Position numbers and translations under genes: made by a program | Assembly: GCA_947488655.1 (NCBI GenBank) | Contig: CANKZZ010000001.1 | Span: 248,001-312,000 of the forward strand | Reading direction: 5' to 3' | Length of the DNA stretch: 64,000 nt | Source: an uncultured Psychroserpens sp. | Lineage (GTDB): Bacteria > Bacteroidota > Bacteroidia > Flavobacteriales > Flavobacteriaceae | Shown: piece after piece, positions 46,222-55,825 of the stretch | Numbering within the stretch: position 1 is the stretch's first letter | Layout of the letters: every line of letters begins with the position of its first letter | Notes under the pieces: model-generated | What the model was told of the DNA's origin: nothing | Databases searched by the model: none | The model's input: the letters and a program-made list of their open reading frames with translations, nothing else

Positions 46222-48018
46222 TTAATCGTTGAGCTTTAAAACAGCCATAAATGCTTGTTGTGGTATTTCTACGTTACCAACTTGGCGCATACGTTTTTTA
46301 CCTTTTTTCTGTTTCTCTAACAATTTACGTTTACGAGAAATATCACCACCATAACATTTTGCAGTTACATCTTTACGAAGTGCTTTTATAGTTTCTCGAG
46401 AAATAATTTTTGCTCCAATTGCAGCCTGAATAGGAATATCAAACTGTTGTCTTGGTATTAGTTCTTTTAGCTTTTCGCACATTTTTTTACCAATATTGTG
46501 TGCGTTATCTGCATGAATTAAAGCAGAAAGAGCATCTACTGTTTGAGCGTTTAATAAAATATCTAAACGTACCAATTTTGAAACCTTCATTCCTATAGGA
46601 GAATAATCAAAAGAGGCATAACCTTTAGAAACGGTTTTAAGACGATCATAAAAATCAAAAACAATTTCTGCAAGAGGCATTTCAAAAGTCAACTCAACAC
46701 GCTCTGGCGTTAAATACGTTTGATTTAAAATCATACCACGTTTTTCTATACATAAAGACATCACATTACCCACAAAATCAGATTTTGTAATAATAGTAGC
46801 TTTAATAAATGGCTCTTCAACACGATTAACGGTTGTAGGCTCTGGTAAATCTGATGGGTTATTTACAATAAATGGTTCATCTGGATTTTTATTGGTGTAG
46901 GCGTGATACGATACGTTAGGTACTGTTGTAATTACAGTCATATCAAACTCACGTTCTAAACGTTCCTGGATGATTTCCATATGCAACATTCCTAAAAACC
47001 CACAACGAAATCCAAAACCTAAAGCTGCAGAGCTTTCTGGCTGAAATACCAATGAGGCATCATTAAGTTGCAGTTTCTCCATAGAGTTACGAAGCTCTTC
47101 ATAATCTTCTGTATCTACAGGATATATACCAGCAAATACCATTGGTTTTACATCTTCAAAACCTTCAACAATATTAGTAGTTGGGTTAGCAAAATCTGTA
47201 ATTGTATCTCCAACTTTTACTTCTTTAGCAGTTTTTATTCCGGTAATCAAGTACCCAACGTCACCAGCTTTTACGCTTTTTTTGGCAACTTGAGTTAATT
47301 TAAGAGTACCAACTTCGTCTGCAAAGTATTCTTTATCTGTAGCGACAAATTTAATTTTTTGTCCTTTTTTAATTTCGCCATTAAATACTCTAAAGTAAGT
47401 TTCAATACCTCTAAAAGTATTATAAACCGAATCAAAAATTAATGCTTGTAATGGCTCATCTACATTACCTTTTGGCGCAGGAACACGCTCAATAATTGCT
47501 TTTAAAATGTTATCTACCCCAAAACCTGTTTTACCACTTGCATGTATTACCTCACTTGGATCACATCCCAAAAGTTCAACAATATCATCGGTTACTTCTT
47601 CTGGATTTGCACTTGGTAAATCAACTTTGTTAAGTACTGGTATTATTTCTAAATCATTTTCTAAAGCTAAATATAGGTTAGAAATGGTTTGTGCTTGTAT
47701 ACTTTGAGCAGCATCTACAATTAATAAAGCGCCTTCACAGGCAGCAATAGATCGAGATACTTCGTATGAAAAATCTACGTGACCAGGAGTATCAATAAGG
47801 TTTAGTACATAATTCTCACCCTCAAAAATATAGTCCATTTGTATGGCATGAGATTTTATGGTTATACCACGCTCGCGCTCCAAATCCATACTATCTAAGA
47901 GTTGGTCTTGTTTTTCTCGAGCGGTCACAGTACCTGTATAATCTAATAAACGATCTGCAAGTGTACTTTTTCCGTGATCAATGTGTGCGATGATGCAAAA
48001 ATTCCTGATATTCTTCAT
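46222..48018 (-). CDS. lepA: Elongation factor 4
   Basis: From the ATG at 48018 the protein has 598 residues, the usual LepA length; a longer frame from 48072 adds 18 residues. GTPase motifs are clear: [10 protein letters not shown] (G1), DTPGHVDF (G3), NKVDL (G4). The C-terminal LepA-specific domain ends [14 protein letters not shown]. LepA acts on the translating ribosome, possibly by back-translocation or in 30S assembly. It is a single-gene unit. Confidence 0.97.
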   Translation of the reverse strand: MKNIRNFCIIAHIDHGKSTLADRLLDYTGTVTAREKQDQLLDSMDLERERGITIKSHAIQMDYIFEGENYVLNLIDTPGHVDFSYEVSRSIAACEGALLIVDAAQSIQAQTISNLYLALENDLEIIPVLNKVDLPSANPEEVTDDIVELLGCDPSEVIHASGKTGFGVDNILKAIIERVPAPKGNVDEPLQALIFDSVYNTFRGIETYFRVFNGEIKKGQKIKFVATDKEYFADEVGTLKLTQVAKKSVKAGDVGYLITGIKTAKEVKVGDTITDFANPTTNIVEGFEDVKPMVFAGIYPVDTEDYEELRNSMEKLQLNDASLVFQPESSAALGFGFRCGFLGMLHMEIIQERLEREFDMTVITTVPNVSYHAYTNKNPDEPFIVNNPSDLPEPTTVNRVEEPFIKATIITKSDFVGNVMSLCIEKRGMILNQTYLTPERVELTFEMPLAEIVFDFYDRLKTVSKGYASFDYSPIGMKVSKLVRLDILLNAQTVDALSALIHADNAHNIGKKMCEKLKELIPRQQFDIPIQAAIGAKIISRETIKALRKDVTAKCYGGDISRKRKLLEKQKKGKKRMRQVGNVEIPQQAFMAVLKLND

Positions 48019-48140
48019 ATACTCTAATTCATCTTCTTTAAGATTTGCAAATATAACCGAATTATTACGCATATAATATCATAAATGTTTACAAAAAGTA
48101 CATTAACTACGGAAAACCCGTAAAAAGGATTCAAAAACAA

Positions 48141-50591
48141 ATGTTATATTGCACCGTAAAACCCATTGTAATTTTGAATTTCCTACGCTCTCTCTTTCTT
48201 TTCTTGTTGTGCGCATTTGTAAGTAATGCTCAAGATTATTCTGTTTCTGGTAAAGTTTTTGATTCTAATAACACCATTATAGAGTTTGCAAATATTATTG
48301 TTTATAATGAAGATGAAAGTGAAGTATTAAAAGGTACATCTACAGATGTAGACGGTTTTTTTAATTTAACTAACTTAGAATCTAACACATATATCTTAAA
48401 AATTAGTTTTATTGGCTATCAAACTTATGAGCAGAAAATTGTTTTAACAGGTCATTTAGATTTAAAAACAATTATTCTAGAAGATGATATTGAAAGCTTA
48501 GATCAAATTACCATAACTGCAAAAAAGCCAACTTTAATTAGAGAAGCAGATCGACTTATTTTTAATATTGAAAACACTGCCTTAGTTGAAGGTAATATGC
48601 TTCAAGTACTTAAAAGCACTCCAGGAGTTTTAGTTTTGGGAGATGAAATTACCGTTAAAAACTCTAATCCAACGGTTTATATAAATAATAGAAAAGTGCA
48701 TTTATCTGCAGACGATTTGAGTCAGTTATTAGAAGGCTCATCGGCAAATTCAATAAAATCTATTGAGGTTATTACAAATCCCTCTGCTCGTTATGATGCA
48801 GAGAGTGGAGTGGTTATAAATATTGTTATGAGCAAGAATCTAATAACAGGTTATAGAGGTACTATTTCTACAAATTTTACGCAAGGGGTTTTCCCAAGAT
48901 ATAATGCTGGGACAAGTCATTTTTTCAAAAATGAAGATATTAGTTTTAATGTCAACTATAATTACTCAAAAGATAAATTTAATAGAGACGGTGTTAATAC
49001 TATTAATTATTTAGATAGTGCCAATGCTATAGATGAGTCTTGGCGCTCATTTACTAATAGAAATACATGGTCAGAGACTCATAACCTCAATGCTAACTTT
49101 GATTATTTTATTAGTGATAATAATACATTAAGTTTTTCTTCTAATAGTTTATATGTACCATATTTTAAATATAGAATAGCTAATAATACTTTAATCAGTG
49201 ATGCTAATGATAATTTTTTGTCACGTTTTACTGCAGATAATGTTTCTAAAGATAATAAATACAACTTAGGTTTTGATGTAGATTTTAATCATCAATTTAC
49301 AAAAGGAAGTTTAGCCTTTAATACGCATTTTACAACTTACAATTATGAAAGAAATCAAGGTGTAGTAAGTAACTTTTTTGACAACAATAATGATTTTATT
49401 GTGCGATCTGCATTTAACACAAATTCTAATCAAGACACTCAAATATTGGCAGCTAAGTTAGATTACACTTTACCATTAAATGATAATTCTACATTTGAGA
49501 CAGGCATAAAGGCCTCTAATATTAAGACTGAAAGTGATATTACTCAATTTGATATTGCGCCAAACTCTGGTAACGAGGTTATTGATGAAGAAAACTCTGA
49601 TGCTTTTGATTATGATGAGCGTATTTATGCAGCTTATGCTAATTATGCTTTAAATACAGATACCTGGAGCATAAATGCTGGTTTAAGAGCCGAGCAAACA
49701 GATCTAGAAGGTGTTTCATTATCAACAAATCAAATAAATACCCAGGACTATTTAGAATTGTTTCCTAATGCAAGTGTACAATATAACATTTCAGAAAAAT
49801 TTAGTGTAAAAGCAAATTATAAACGCAGTATTGCACGACCTGGTTACACAGATTTAAACCCATTTAGATTCTTTTTAAATGATAATTACGTTGTAGTTGG
49901 TAACCCTAATTTGGTGCCTACTTTCAAAGATCATTATGAGGTTGGCGCCTCATTATTCGACGGTTTAATTAATCTTGGAGCTTATTATGATAATTATGAT
50001 GGTGCAATTTCTGAAATACCAAGGCAAAATAACGATACTAATATTATAGAGTTTAAGTCTGTAAATTTTGATAAAACAATAGAATATGGTTTTGATTTTA
50101 TATTAGATTATTACCCAACAGATTATTGGAACCTATATTTTGTTACTTCTTTTTATAATATAGAAGAACAAACAGATTTTGGTAATGGCTTTGTGACACA
50201 GAGTCAATGGTCTAATTACTCTGAGTTGTTTAATAGCCTTTCATTATTAAAGGATCAAAGTTTAAATCTGAGCTTATCTCTAACATGGGTTGGAAAAAAT
50301 TTGCAGGGTTTTCAAGTAGTTGATAATCGTTTATTTTCTGAACTTGCCATGTCAAAAACTGTTTTCAAGAAAAAAGGAACCATTTCATTATCTGTAAGTG
50401 ATTTATTTAATATGCACGATTTTGATTTAAGCACACGTTATCAAAATCAATTTAATACACAGTTTGTTGATATAGATGATCGTTATATAAGATTAGGTTT
50501 TCGATATAAATTTGGTAACACTAGGTTAGAAACCAATGAGCGTACGAAAGACTTAGAAGAACGCGATCGCTTAAATAAAACGAGTAATTAA
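48141..50591 (+). CDS. TonB-dependent receptor-like outer-membrane barrel
   Basis: The 816-residue protein has a signal peptide (FLFLLCAFVSNAQ) and a carboxypeptidase-like domain (about 32-110; SVSGKVFDSNNTIIEFANI). A plug containing ADRLIFNIENTALVEGNMLQ and VLKSTPGVLV follows, then a large beta-barrel. This corresponds to the OMP_b-brl_3 type of Bacteroidota receptors. Substrate unknown, and no partner lipoprotein gene is adjacent. The initiating ATG gives a slightly longer signal than usual. Confidence 0.85.
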   Translation: MLYCTVKPIVILNFLRSLFLFLLCAFVSNAQDYSVSGKVFDSNNTIIEFANIIVYNEDESEVLKGTSTDVDGFFNLTNLESNTYILKISFIGYQTYEQKIVLTGHLDLKTIILEDDIESLDQITITAKKPTLIREADRLIFNIENTALVEGNMLQVLKSTPGVLVLGDEITVKNSNPTVYINNRKVHLSADDLSQLLEGSSANSIKSIEVITNPSARYDAESGVVINIVMSKNLITGYRGTISTNFTQGVFPRYNAGTSHFFKNEDISFNVNYNYSKDKFNRDGVNTINYLDSANAIDESWRSFTNRNTWSETHNLNANFDYFISDNNTLSFSSNSLYVPYFKYRIANNTLISDANDNFLSRFTADNVSKDNKYNLGFDVDFNHQFTKGSLAFNTHFTTYNYERNQGVVSNFFDNNNDFIVRSAFNTNSNQDTQILAAKLDYTLPLNDNSTFETGIKASNIKTESDITQFDIAPNSGNEVIDEENSDAFDYDERIYAAYANYALNTDTWSINAGLRAEQTDLEGVSLSTNQINTQDYLELFPNASVQYNISEKFSVKANYKRSIARPGYTDLNPFRFFLNDNYVVVGNPNLVPTFKDHYEVGASLFDGLINLGAYYDNYDGAISEIPRQNNDTNIIEFKSVNFDKTIEYGFDFILDYYPTDYWNLYFVTSFYNIEEQTDFGNGFVTQSQWSNYSELFNSLSLLKDQSLNLSLSLTWVGKNLQGFQVVDNRLFSELAMSKTVFKKKGTISLSVSDLFNMHDFDLSTRYQNQFNTQFVDIDDRYIRLGFRYKFGNTRLETNERTKDLEERDRLNKTSN

Positions 50592-50615
50592 ATTTTTTTT
50601 TCTTCGGAAATATTC

Positions 50616-50660
50616 TGTCATTTTAAGCCAAGCGAAGAATCTATATTACTTAGAAATCTC
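50616..50660 (+). repeat. Dispersed repeat (TGTCATT...GAATCT family)
   Basis: TGTCATTTTAAGCCAAGCGA...GAATCT matches the inverted copy at 6553-6579 at 22 of 27 positions and is followed by GAAATCTC. It sits between the convergent barrel and TolB-like genes. Confidence 0.5.
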
Positions 50661-50746
50661 TTTTTTTGAAAGATGTTATCAAAATTCCATTCCGCACTTA
50701 ACGGTTTTCTATCCGAAAATGTATTCGTTTACTGAAGTCTATCCTT

Positions 50747-51862
50747 TTAATCCTGCCATTCTGCAATAAATAAATTCGTATCACGTCCACCACCATTATT
50801 TCTATTAGAAGAAAAGGCTAAATACTTACCGTCGTTAGAGAATACAGGGAATGCATCAAAAGTTTCACCATGAGTAACGCGCTCAAGGTTTTTTCCATCG
50901 AGATCAATTAGGTACAAATTAAAAGGAAATCCGCGTACAGCTTCAAAGTTTGACGAGAACAAAATTTTCTCACCAGATGGATGAAAAAACGGGCTCCAAT
51001 TGGCATTTCCTAAATCGGTTAATTGACGCAATTCACTACCATCTGCATTACAAATGTATAACTCCATTTCGGTTGGTTCAACTAAGCCATCGGCAAGTAA
51101 ATCTTTATACTCTTTGATCTCTTTTTCTGTTTTTGGACGCGATGATCTAAAGATTATTTTAGTTCCGTCAGGAGAAAAGAAAGCACCTCCATCATAACCT
51201 AACTCATTAGTAATTTGTTTTACATTGCTACCATCAATATTCATTGTATATAATTCTAAATCACCACTTCTAGTTGAGGTAAACACAATTTTATCACCTT
51301 TTGGAGACACTGTTGGTTCTGCATCATAACCTACTTCATTAGTTAATTGTTTAACAATGTTCCCTTCTAAATCAGCCATAAAAATATCATAGCTATCATA
51401 AATTGGCCAAATGTATTTTCCGTTTTTACGTAAAGGGGTTTCGGGACATTCGTCTTGTTTTAGATGTGTAGACGCATAAATTATATGTTTATTATCTGGT
51501 AAAAAGTAAGCACAAGTAGTACGACCTTTTCCTGTTGATAGCATTGGTGGTGCAATACTATCTGTAAATGTTTCATTGGCATTCATTAAAAACATTTGAT
51601 CGCAACCAACATTCCATTTTTTGTTGTTAGATTGAAACACTAATTGCTTATCGTCAAAACTCCAGTAAGCCTCTGCATTATCTCCACCAAAGGTTACTTG
51701 ACGTATAGCTTTAAAGTGTTTTTCTTCAGGATAGATTAATGAATCTTTACCAGCTACTAAGACCTCAGTTTGCTCAACTTTTTTTTCTTCGGAAGTTGTT
51801 TTAGACTCGTTTTTACAACTTAAAAATGTGAAGATTATTAGTACTACAACTATGTATTTCAT
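50747..51862 (-). CDS. PD40/TolB-like beta-propeller lipoprotein
   Basis: The 371-residue protein has a lipoprotein signal (IIFTFLSCKNES). It has repeated propeller blades with WDxD- or SPDG-type segments: EPTVSPKGDKIVFTSTRSGD, GGAFFSPDGTKIIFRSSRPK and SPFFHPSGEKILFSSN. TolB-like propellers mediate protein contacts or are fused to peptidases. The gene faces a divergent M28 peptidase gene, a pairing that suggests related roles. Confidence 0.87.
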   Translation of the reverse strand: MKYIVVVLIIFTFLSCKNESKTTSEEKKVEQTEVLVAGKDSLIYPEEKHFKAIRQVTFGGDNAEAYWSFDDKQLVFQSNNKKWNVGCDQMFLMNANETFTDSIAPPMLSTGKGRTTCAYFLPDNKHIIYASTHLKQDECPETPLRKNGKYIWPIYDSYDIFMADLEGNIVKQLTNEVGYDAEPTVSPKGDKIVFTSTRSGDLELYTMNIDGSNVKQITNELGYDGGAFFSPDGTKIIFRSSRPKTEKEIKEYKDLLADGLVEPTEMELYICNADGSELRQLTDLGNANWSPFFHPSGEKILFSSNFEAVRGFPFNLYLIDLDGKNLERVTHGETFDAFPVFSNDGKYLAFSSNRNNGGGRDTNLFIAEWQD

Positions 51863-51877
51863 CTGCTAAATATTAAC

Positions 51878-51885
51878 TAAATTTG
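51878..51885 (+). promoter_or_regulatory. -7 element before the M28 peptidase
   Basis: TAAATTTG matches TAnnTTTG and lies 16 bases before the ATG at 51902. The -33 element is not clear. Confidence 0.4.
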
Positions 51886-51901
51886 TGCAAAATTAAGATA
51901 T

Positions 51902-53143
51902 ATGCGTACTAACTACCTAATTATTGCTCTTTTTTTGACGGTTTTAACTGCGTGCAAGTCAAATTCCGAAGAAAAAACTGAAGAGATTACTATTAAAGAT
52001 GATGTAGCTTTTTTAGCAGATGATAAGCTAGAAGGTCGTCAAACGGGTTCTAATGGTGAGAAGGCAGCTGCCGAGTATATAGCAAAACGTTTTAAAGATT
52101 TAGGTTTAAAGGCCAAGGGAACAAAAGGATATTTACAAGCGTTTTCATTTAAACCTAAAACAGATCCTCATCAAGAAGTTAATTATACAATTGTAGATGG
52201 TGATAGTACAATTACAGGTACTAATGTTATTGGGTTTTTAGATAATGATGCAGAGCATACAATTATTATAGGTGCTCATTATGATCATTTAGGTTATGGT
52301 GCAGAGGGATCTCTATTTAGAGGCGATAAGAAAGAAATTCATAATGGAGCAGATGATAATGCAAGTGGTGTTGCAGTTATGTTAAATCTTGCGCAAAAAT
52401 TAAAATCTGCAAATACAGGAAATAATTATTTGTTCATGGCTTTTTCTGGTGAAGAAATGGGACTATTAGGCTCTAATTTTTTTAATAAAGAACCAACAAT
52501 TGAGCTATCCAAAATTAATTATATGCTTAATATGGATATGGTTGGTAGATTAAAACAAGACAGTACGCTTGCGGTTTATGGAGTGGGTACTTCTCCTATT
52601 TTAAAACAAGTGGTTAAAGCTAATAACTCTAAATTTAAAATTATAGAAAACGAGTCTGGTGTTGGGCCAAGTGATCATACATCGTTTTATAATAGTAATA
52701 TACCTGTGTTGCACTTTTTTACAGGACAGCATAAAGATTATCATAAACCAGGCGATGACACCGAGAAGTTGAATTATAAAGGTATGGAAATGATTTCTAG
52801 TTACATATTTGATATCATTTCAGACTTAGATAATAATGGCAAGTTACCTTTTAGAAAAACAAAAAACGAAAGCGAAGATGTACCTCGTTTTAAGGTTGGT
52901 CTTGGTGTAATACCAGATTATTTGTTTGATGGAGAAGGCATGAAAATAGATGGTGTTAGCGAAGACAAACCAGCACAAAAAGCAGGACTTGAAAGAGGTG
53001 ATATTGTTGTTAAACTTGGCGATAGTTTAGTGACAGATATGATGAGTTATATGAGAGCTTTATCTACTTTTGATACAGGAGATAAAACGAAAGTGACTGT
53101 GAAACGTGGTAAGGACGAAATTGAAGCCCAAATTGAATTTTAA
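51902..53143 (+). CDS. M28 family aminopeptidase with PDZ domain
   Basis: The 413-residue protein has a lipoprotein signal (LFLTVLTACKSN). M28 zinc-site motifs are present: GAHYDHLGYG, NGADDNASGVAVML, FSGEEMGLLGS and MLNMDMVGRL. A final PDZ domain (about 315-405) has DKPAQKAGLERGDIVVKLG. It likely trims peptides in the periplasm, anchored by its lipid. It is divergent from the PD40 lipoprotein. Confidence 0.93.
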   Translation: MRTNYLIIALFLTVLTACKSNSEEKTEEITIKDDVAFLADDKLEGRQTGSNGEKAAAEYIAKRFKDLGLKAKGTKGYLQAFSFKPKTDPHQEVNYTIVDGDSTITGTNVIGFLDNDAEHTIIIGAHYDHLGYGAEGSLFRGDKKEIHNGADDNASGVAVMLNLAQKLKSANTGNNYLFMAFSGEEMGLLGSNFFNKEPTIELSKINYMLNMDMVGRLKQDSTLAVYGVGTSPILKQVVKANNSKFKIIENESGVGPSDHTSFYNSNIPVLHFFTGQHKDYHKPGDDTEKLNYKGMEMISSYIFDIISDLDNNGKLPFRKTKNESEDVPRFKVGLGVIPDYLFDGEGMKIDGVSEDKPAQKAGLERGDIVVKLGDSLVTDMMSYMRALSTFDTGDKTKVTVKRGKDEIEAQIEF

Positions 53144-53202
53144 GTTAGACTATCTAGCATTAGTGCTCTATATGTTTATGTTTTATAAATATTAAAAAAC
53201 AC

Positions 53203-53406
53203 TTAAAACCCAGACATTAAAGCACCACATACTCCTAAGCTTATAATAGTATAAACTATGGCAATAATAAAAAGAACTTTAGCTGCTTTTTTGTTTTTTC
53301 TATAAACTGCAATTCCAATTATTGTTAATAAAACTCCTGGACCAAACATGATAAATAAAATCATGATTAATAATCCGCTAAAATCCATATTTGGTGATAA
53401 AAGCAT
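53203..53406 (-). CDS. Small membrane protein, function unknown
   Basis: The 67-residue frame has two hydrophobic segments (about 8-28 and 42-60) separated by YRKNKKAAK. A second methionine (position 53388, MDFSGLLIM) may be the real start. No family is recognised. It follows the 55-residue membrane protein gene on the same strand about 54 bases away, and both lie after the radical SAM gene. Confidence 0.6.
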   Translation of the reverse strand: MLLSPNMDFSGLLIMILFIMFGPGVLLTIIGIAVYRKNKKAAKVLFIIAIVYTIISLGVCGALMSGF

Positions 53407-53459
53407 ACGTTTTAGTTTTAAAAATTAAAGCCACTACAAGCTGCAATGCATATGAAAGT

Positions 53460-53627
53460 TTAGATGATGACAATACCTAAAATTATTTTACTTCGTTTTT
53501 TGTGCTCTTTATATTGAATCAACCCAATGATAAATAATAGAAAAGGAATGATGAACATAAATATAAAAACGATAATCATCAAGGTTAAAGCATAACCATC
53601 GCTTCTATCTTGAATTAAAGATATCAT
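53460..53627 (-). CDS. 55-residue membrane protein overlapping the radical SAM gene
   Basis: The minus strand from 53627 reads MISLIQDRSDGYALTLMIIV and continues with a hydrophobic helix (about 14-39), then a charged tail ending in SKIILGIVII. The ATG overlaps the stop of the radical SAM gene in the sequence ATGA, the classical form of translational coupling, which strongly supports a real gene. No family is recognised. It may anchor or regulate the enzyme. Confidence 0.6.
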   Translation of the reverse strand: MISLIQDRSDGYALTLMIIVFIFMFIIPFLLFIIGLIQYKEHKKRSKIILGIVII

Positions 53628-55018
53628 TTAATTTCATTTCTCAGTTCTTCTAACTTTGCTTTTTTATCATCACGATAAAACAAATTCATCGTTTCAAAAG
53701 GGATAATTTTATTGTCTTTATCTACAATATGAACACATGATTTTTTAATCGCTCTCACATCAAAATTATATGCATCTATAAATTGCATTATGATGATGCG
53801 AAATAAATTATCATAACCCAACTCTGGCGCATCAATATTTGGTAAACAGCACATAATAGATTTTAAATTCTCTTCTGCTTTTTCTACGGAATTTCCTGTA
53901 CTAAACAATTCAATCATTTTGCCATGAAGTTGTTCGTCTTGCTCGTAAATTATGGTATTCTTGCTATTATCTAATAAATCATTTGGGTTGATATAGCGCG
54001 TTAGAGGAAACACTTCATCTTCCAATTTTAAAGCATAACCCATAACTAAAGCGTCAGGATTACAAGGCACAGGTAATAAATCATCACTATTAAAAATAGT
54101 AGTCTGTTCCATGATTTTACGACGCACTTCTGTTAACGTCATGCGATCTGTTTCTGGATTAAAATTCTCCAAACGACCTGCAATTTGAGTTGGCTGAAAC
54201 GTGACACCTCTAATACATTTCTGCTTTAAGGCATAATCTATAATTTTCCCAATTTCGCCATCATTTAATCCTTTTTGAAGCGTTACAACCAAAGTTGTAG
54301 ACAGATTTAATTGGTTGAGGTTATTAATAGCTTGCTTTCTAATATCATTTAAATCGGCACCTCTTAATTCTCGAAGCACACTATTTTCAAACGAATCAAA
54401 CTGAAGATAGATCTCAAAATCTGGAGCATACGTTTTTAATCGCTCTGCAAAAGCAAAATCTTTTGCAATTTTAATTCCGTTGGTATTGAGCATTACATGT
54501 CTAATAGGTAATGTTTTTACATAATCCATAATTTCCCAAAACTGAGGATGAATTGTTGGTTCTCCTCCCGAAATTTGTACTACATCAGGTTCCTTTTCGT
54601 TTCTCACGATAGTATCTAACATGGCTTTAACTTCATCTAAAGTACGATGACGACCATACGTTGGTGACGAGCCAGCATAACACGTTGGGCACGTTAAATT
54701 ACAACGATCTGTAACCTCAACAACGGTTAAGCAAGAATGTTGCTCGTGGTCTGGACACAAACCACAATCATAAGGACACCCATAATCGGTTTTTGTATTA
54801 AACGTATACGGTGTTTCACTTGGTTTGTTGTAATTTCTAATGTTTTTATAGTACTCAATATCATCTGCAATGAGTACTTTAGAATTGCCATGCTCTTTGC
54901 AACGTTTGAGCATGTACACGTTTCCATTTTCAAAAACGATTTTGGCATCAACACGTCGTAAACACTCATGACACAAGCTTAACGTAAAATCGTAATAGGT
55001 ATAATTTCTAACTGGCAT
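53624..55018 (-). CDS. Radical SAM protein similar to the tetraether synthase (MJ0619-like) family
   Basis: The 464-residue protein has a Cys-rich N-terminus (C16, C19 and C40, ribbon-like), then YGCPYDCGLCPDHEQHSC (C81, C85, C88, C96) and VVEVTDRCNLTCPTC with the radical SAM cluster at C106, C110 and C113. The CPYDCGLCPDH stretch before the core is what I recall from archaeal MJ0619-type enzymes, which join lipid chains into tetraethers and were earlier linked to pterin methylation. ISGGEPTIHPQFW is present. Its start overlaps the Lgt-like gene by 11 bases, pointing to joint lipid chemistry. The exact reaction is unknown. Confidence 0.85.
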   Translation of the reverse strand: MPVRNYTYYDFTLSLCHECLRRVDAKIVFENGNVYMLKRCKEHGNSKVLIADDIEYYKNIRNYNKPSETPYTFNTKTDYGCPYDCGLCPDHEQHSCLTVVEVTDRCNLTCPTCYAGSSPTYGRHRTLDEVKAMLDTIVRNEKEPDVVQISGGEPTIHPQFWEIMDYVKTLPIRHVMLNTNGIKIAKDFAFAERLKTYAPDFEIYLQFDSFENSVLRELRGADLNDIRKQAINNLNQLNLSTTLVVTLQKGLNDGEIGKIIDYALKQKCIRGVTFQPTQIAGRLENFNPETDRMTLTEVRRKIMEQTTIFNSDDLLPVPCNPDALVMGYALKLEDEVFPLTRYINPNDLLDNSKNTIIYEQDEQLHGKMIELFSTGNSVEKAEENLKSIMCCLPNIDAPELGYDNLFRIIIMQFIDAYNFDVRAIKKSCVHIVDKDNKIIPFETMNLFYRDDKKAKLEELRNEIK

Positions 55019-55751
55019 TCTTTAGTTTTTGATAGATGAACGGACTATAATACAACCAACAAATTACACATAATAGTTGAATTGTGCTCAGTCCAAGGAC
55101 GTGAAACACATTCGGTTTTATAAATTCGATACAGAATCGAAACCCGAAATAAAGGAGCATAAAAATCTTAAAAAGTTCACCGTTTTTTAAGTTGGCACGT
55201 TTATGAAGCTGTTGTAATCCAATAAATAAAATTATTAGAAAAACCAGTTCGTAAAGTGAAGTAGGATGTCGTTGGAGACCATCTCCCAAATCCATCCCAA
55301 AATATGAAGTTGTTACATTTCCGTAGGTAAACTCATTAATGCCAGAAAGAAAACAACCAATACGACCAATAAAAATGCCCAAAATAATTGGTAGCACAAA
55401 CAAATCTCCAGAAGAGGTTTTCTCACCAATAATTTTTTTGGCAACTTCAACACCTAGCAAACCACCAAATAATCCGCCCATTATGGTTTTTGTATTAAGG
55501 AGTTGAATAATATTTTCTTCGGAAAAATCAACTAAAGGGTTTTCGAGAATTCCAATTAAACGCGAGCCAATCAAAGCACCTAAAGCAGCTCCAAGAATGA
55601 TAGATAAACGATTTCCAGAATTGATATGATCTTTAGATTTGCGTCTTAAAATCACGTAATACCTAAAGGCAATAAAAAATGCGAGATACTCTAACACTAA
55701 GTGAATATTGATAGAAATACCGAAGAATTCAGGTTGAAAAGGTATTTGCAA
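55008..55751 (-). CDS. Lgt-like prolipoprotein diacylglyceryl transferase family protein
   Basis: The conserved part begins at LQIPFQPEFFGISINIHLVL; its first codon is a TTG at 55751, giving 247 residues. A frame from an ATG at 55886 would run into dusB. About seven membrane segments are visible. Lgt landmarks are FIGRIGCFLSG (about 128-138) and RHPTSLYE (about 161-168). The canonical Asn and Glu of GRIGNFINGE are replaced (Cys and Ile), so it may not modify prolipoproteins; it is a divergent member. It overlaps the radical SAM gene by 11 bases. Confidence 0.75.
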   Translation of the reverse strand: MQIPFQPEFFGISINIHLVLEYLAFFIAFRYYVILRRKSKDHINSGNRLSIILGAALGALIGSRLIGILENPLVDFSEENIIQLLNTKTIMGGLFGGLLGVEVAKKIIGEKTSSGDLFVLPIILGIFIGRIGCFLSGINEFTYGNVTTSYFGMDLGDGLQRHPTSLYELVFLIILFIGLQQLHKRANLKNGELFKIFMLLYFGFRFCIEFIKPNVFHVLGLSTIQLLCVICWLYYSPFIYQKLKNAS

Positions 55752-55825
55752 AGAGTAAATTATTTTAGTTATAAGTGATGAAGATACACAATTACCTAAA
55801 AAGCTGTAATTTTGCGCAAAATAAA

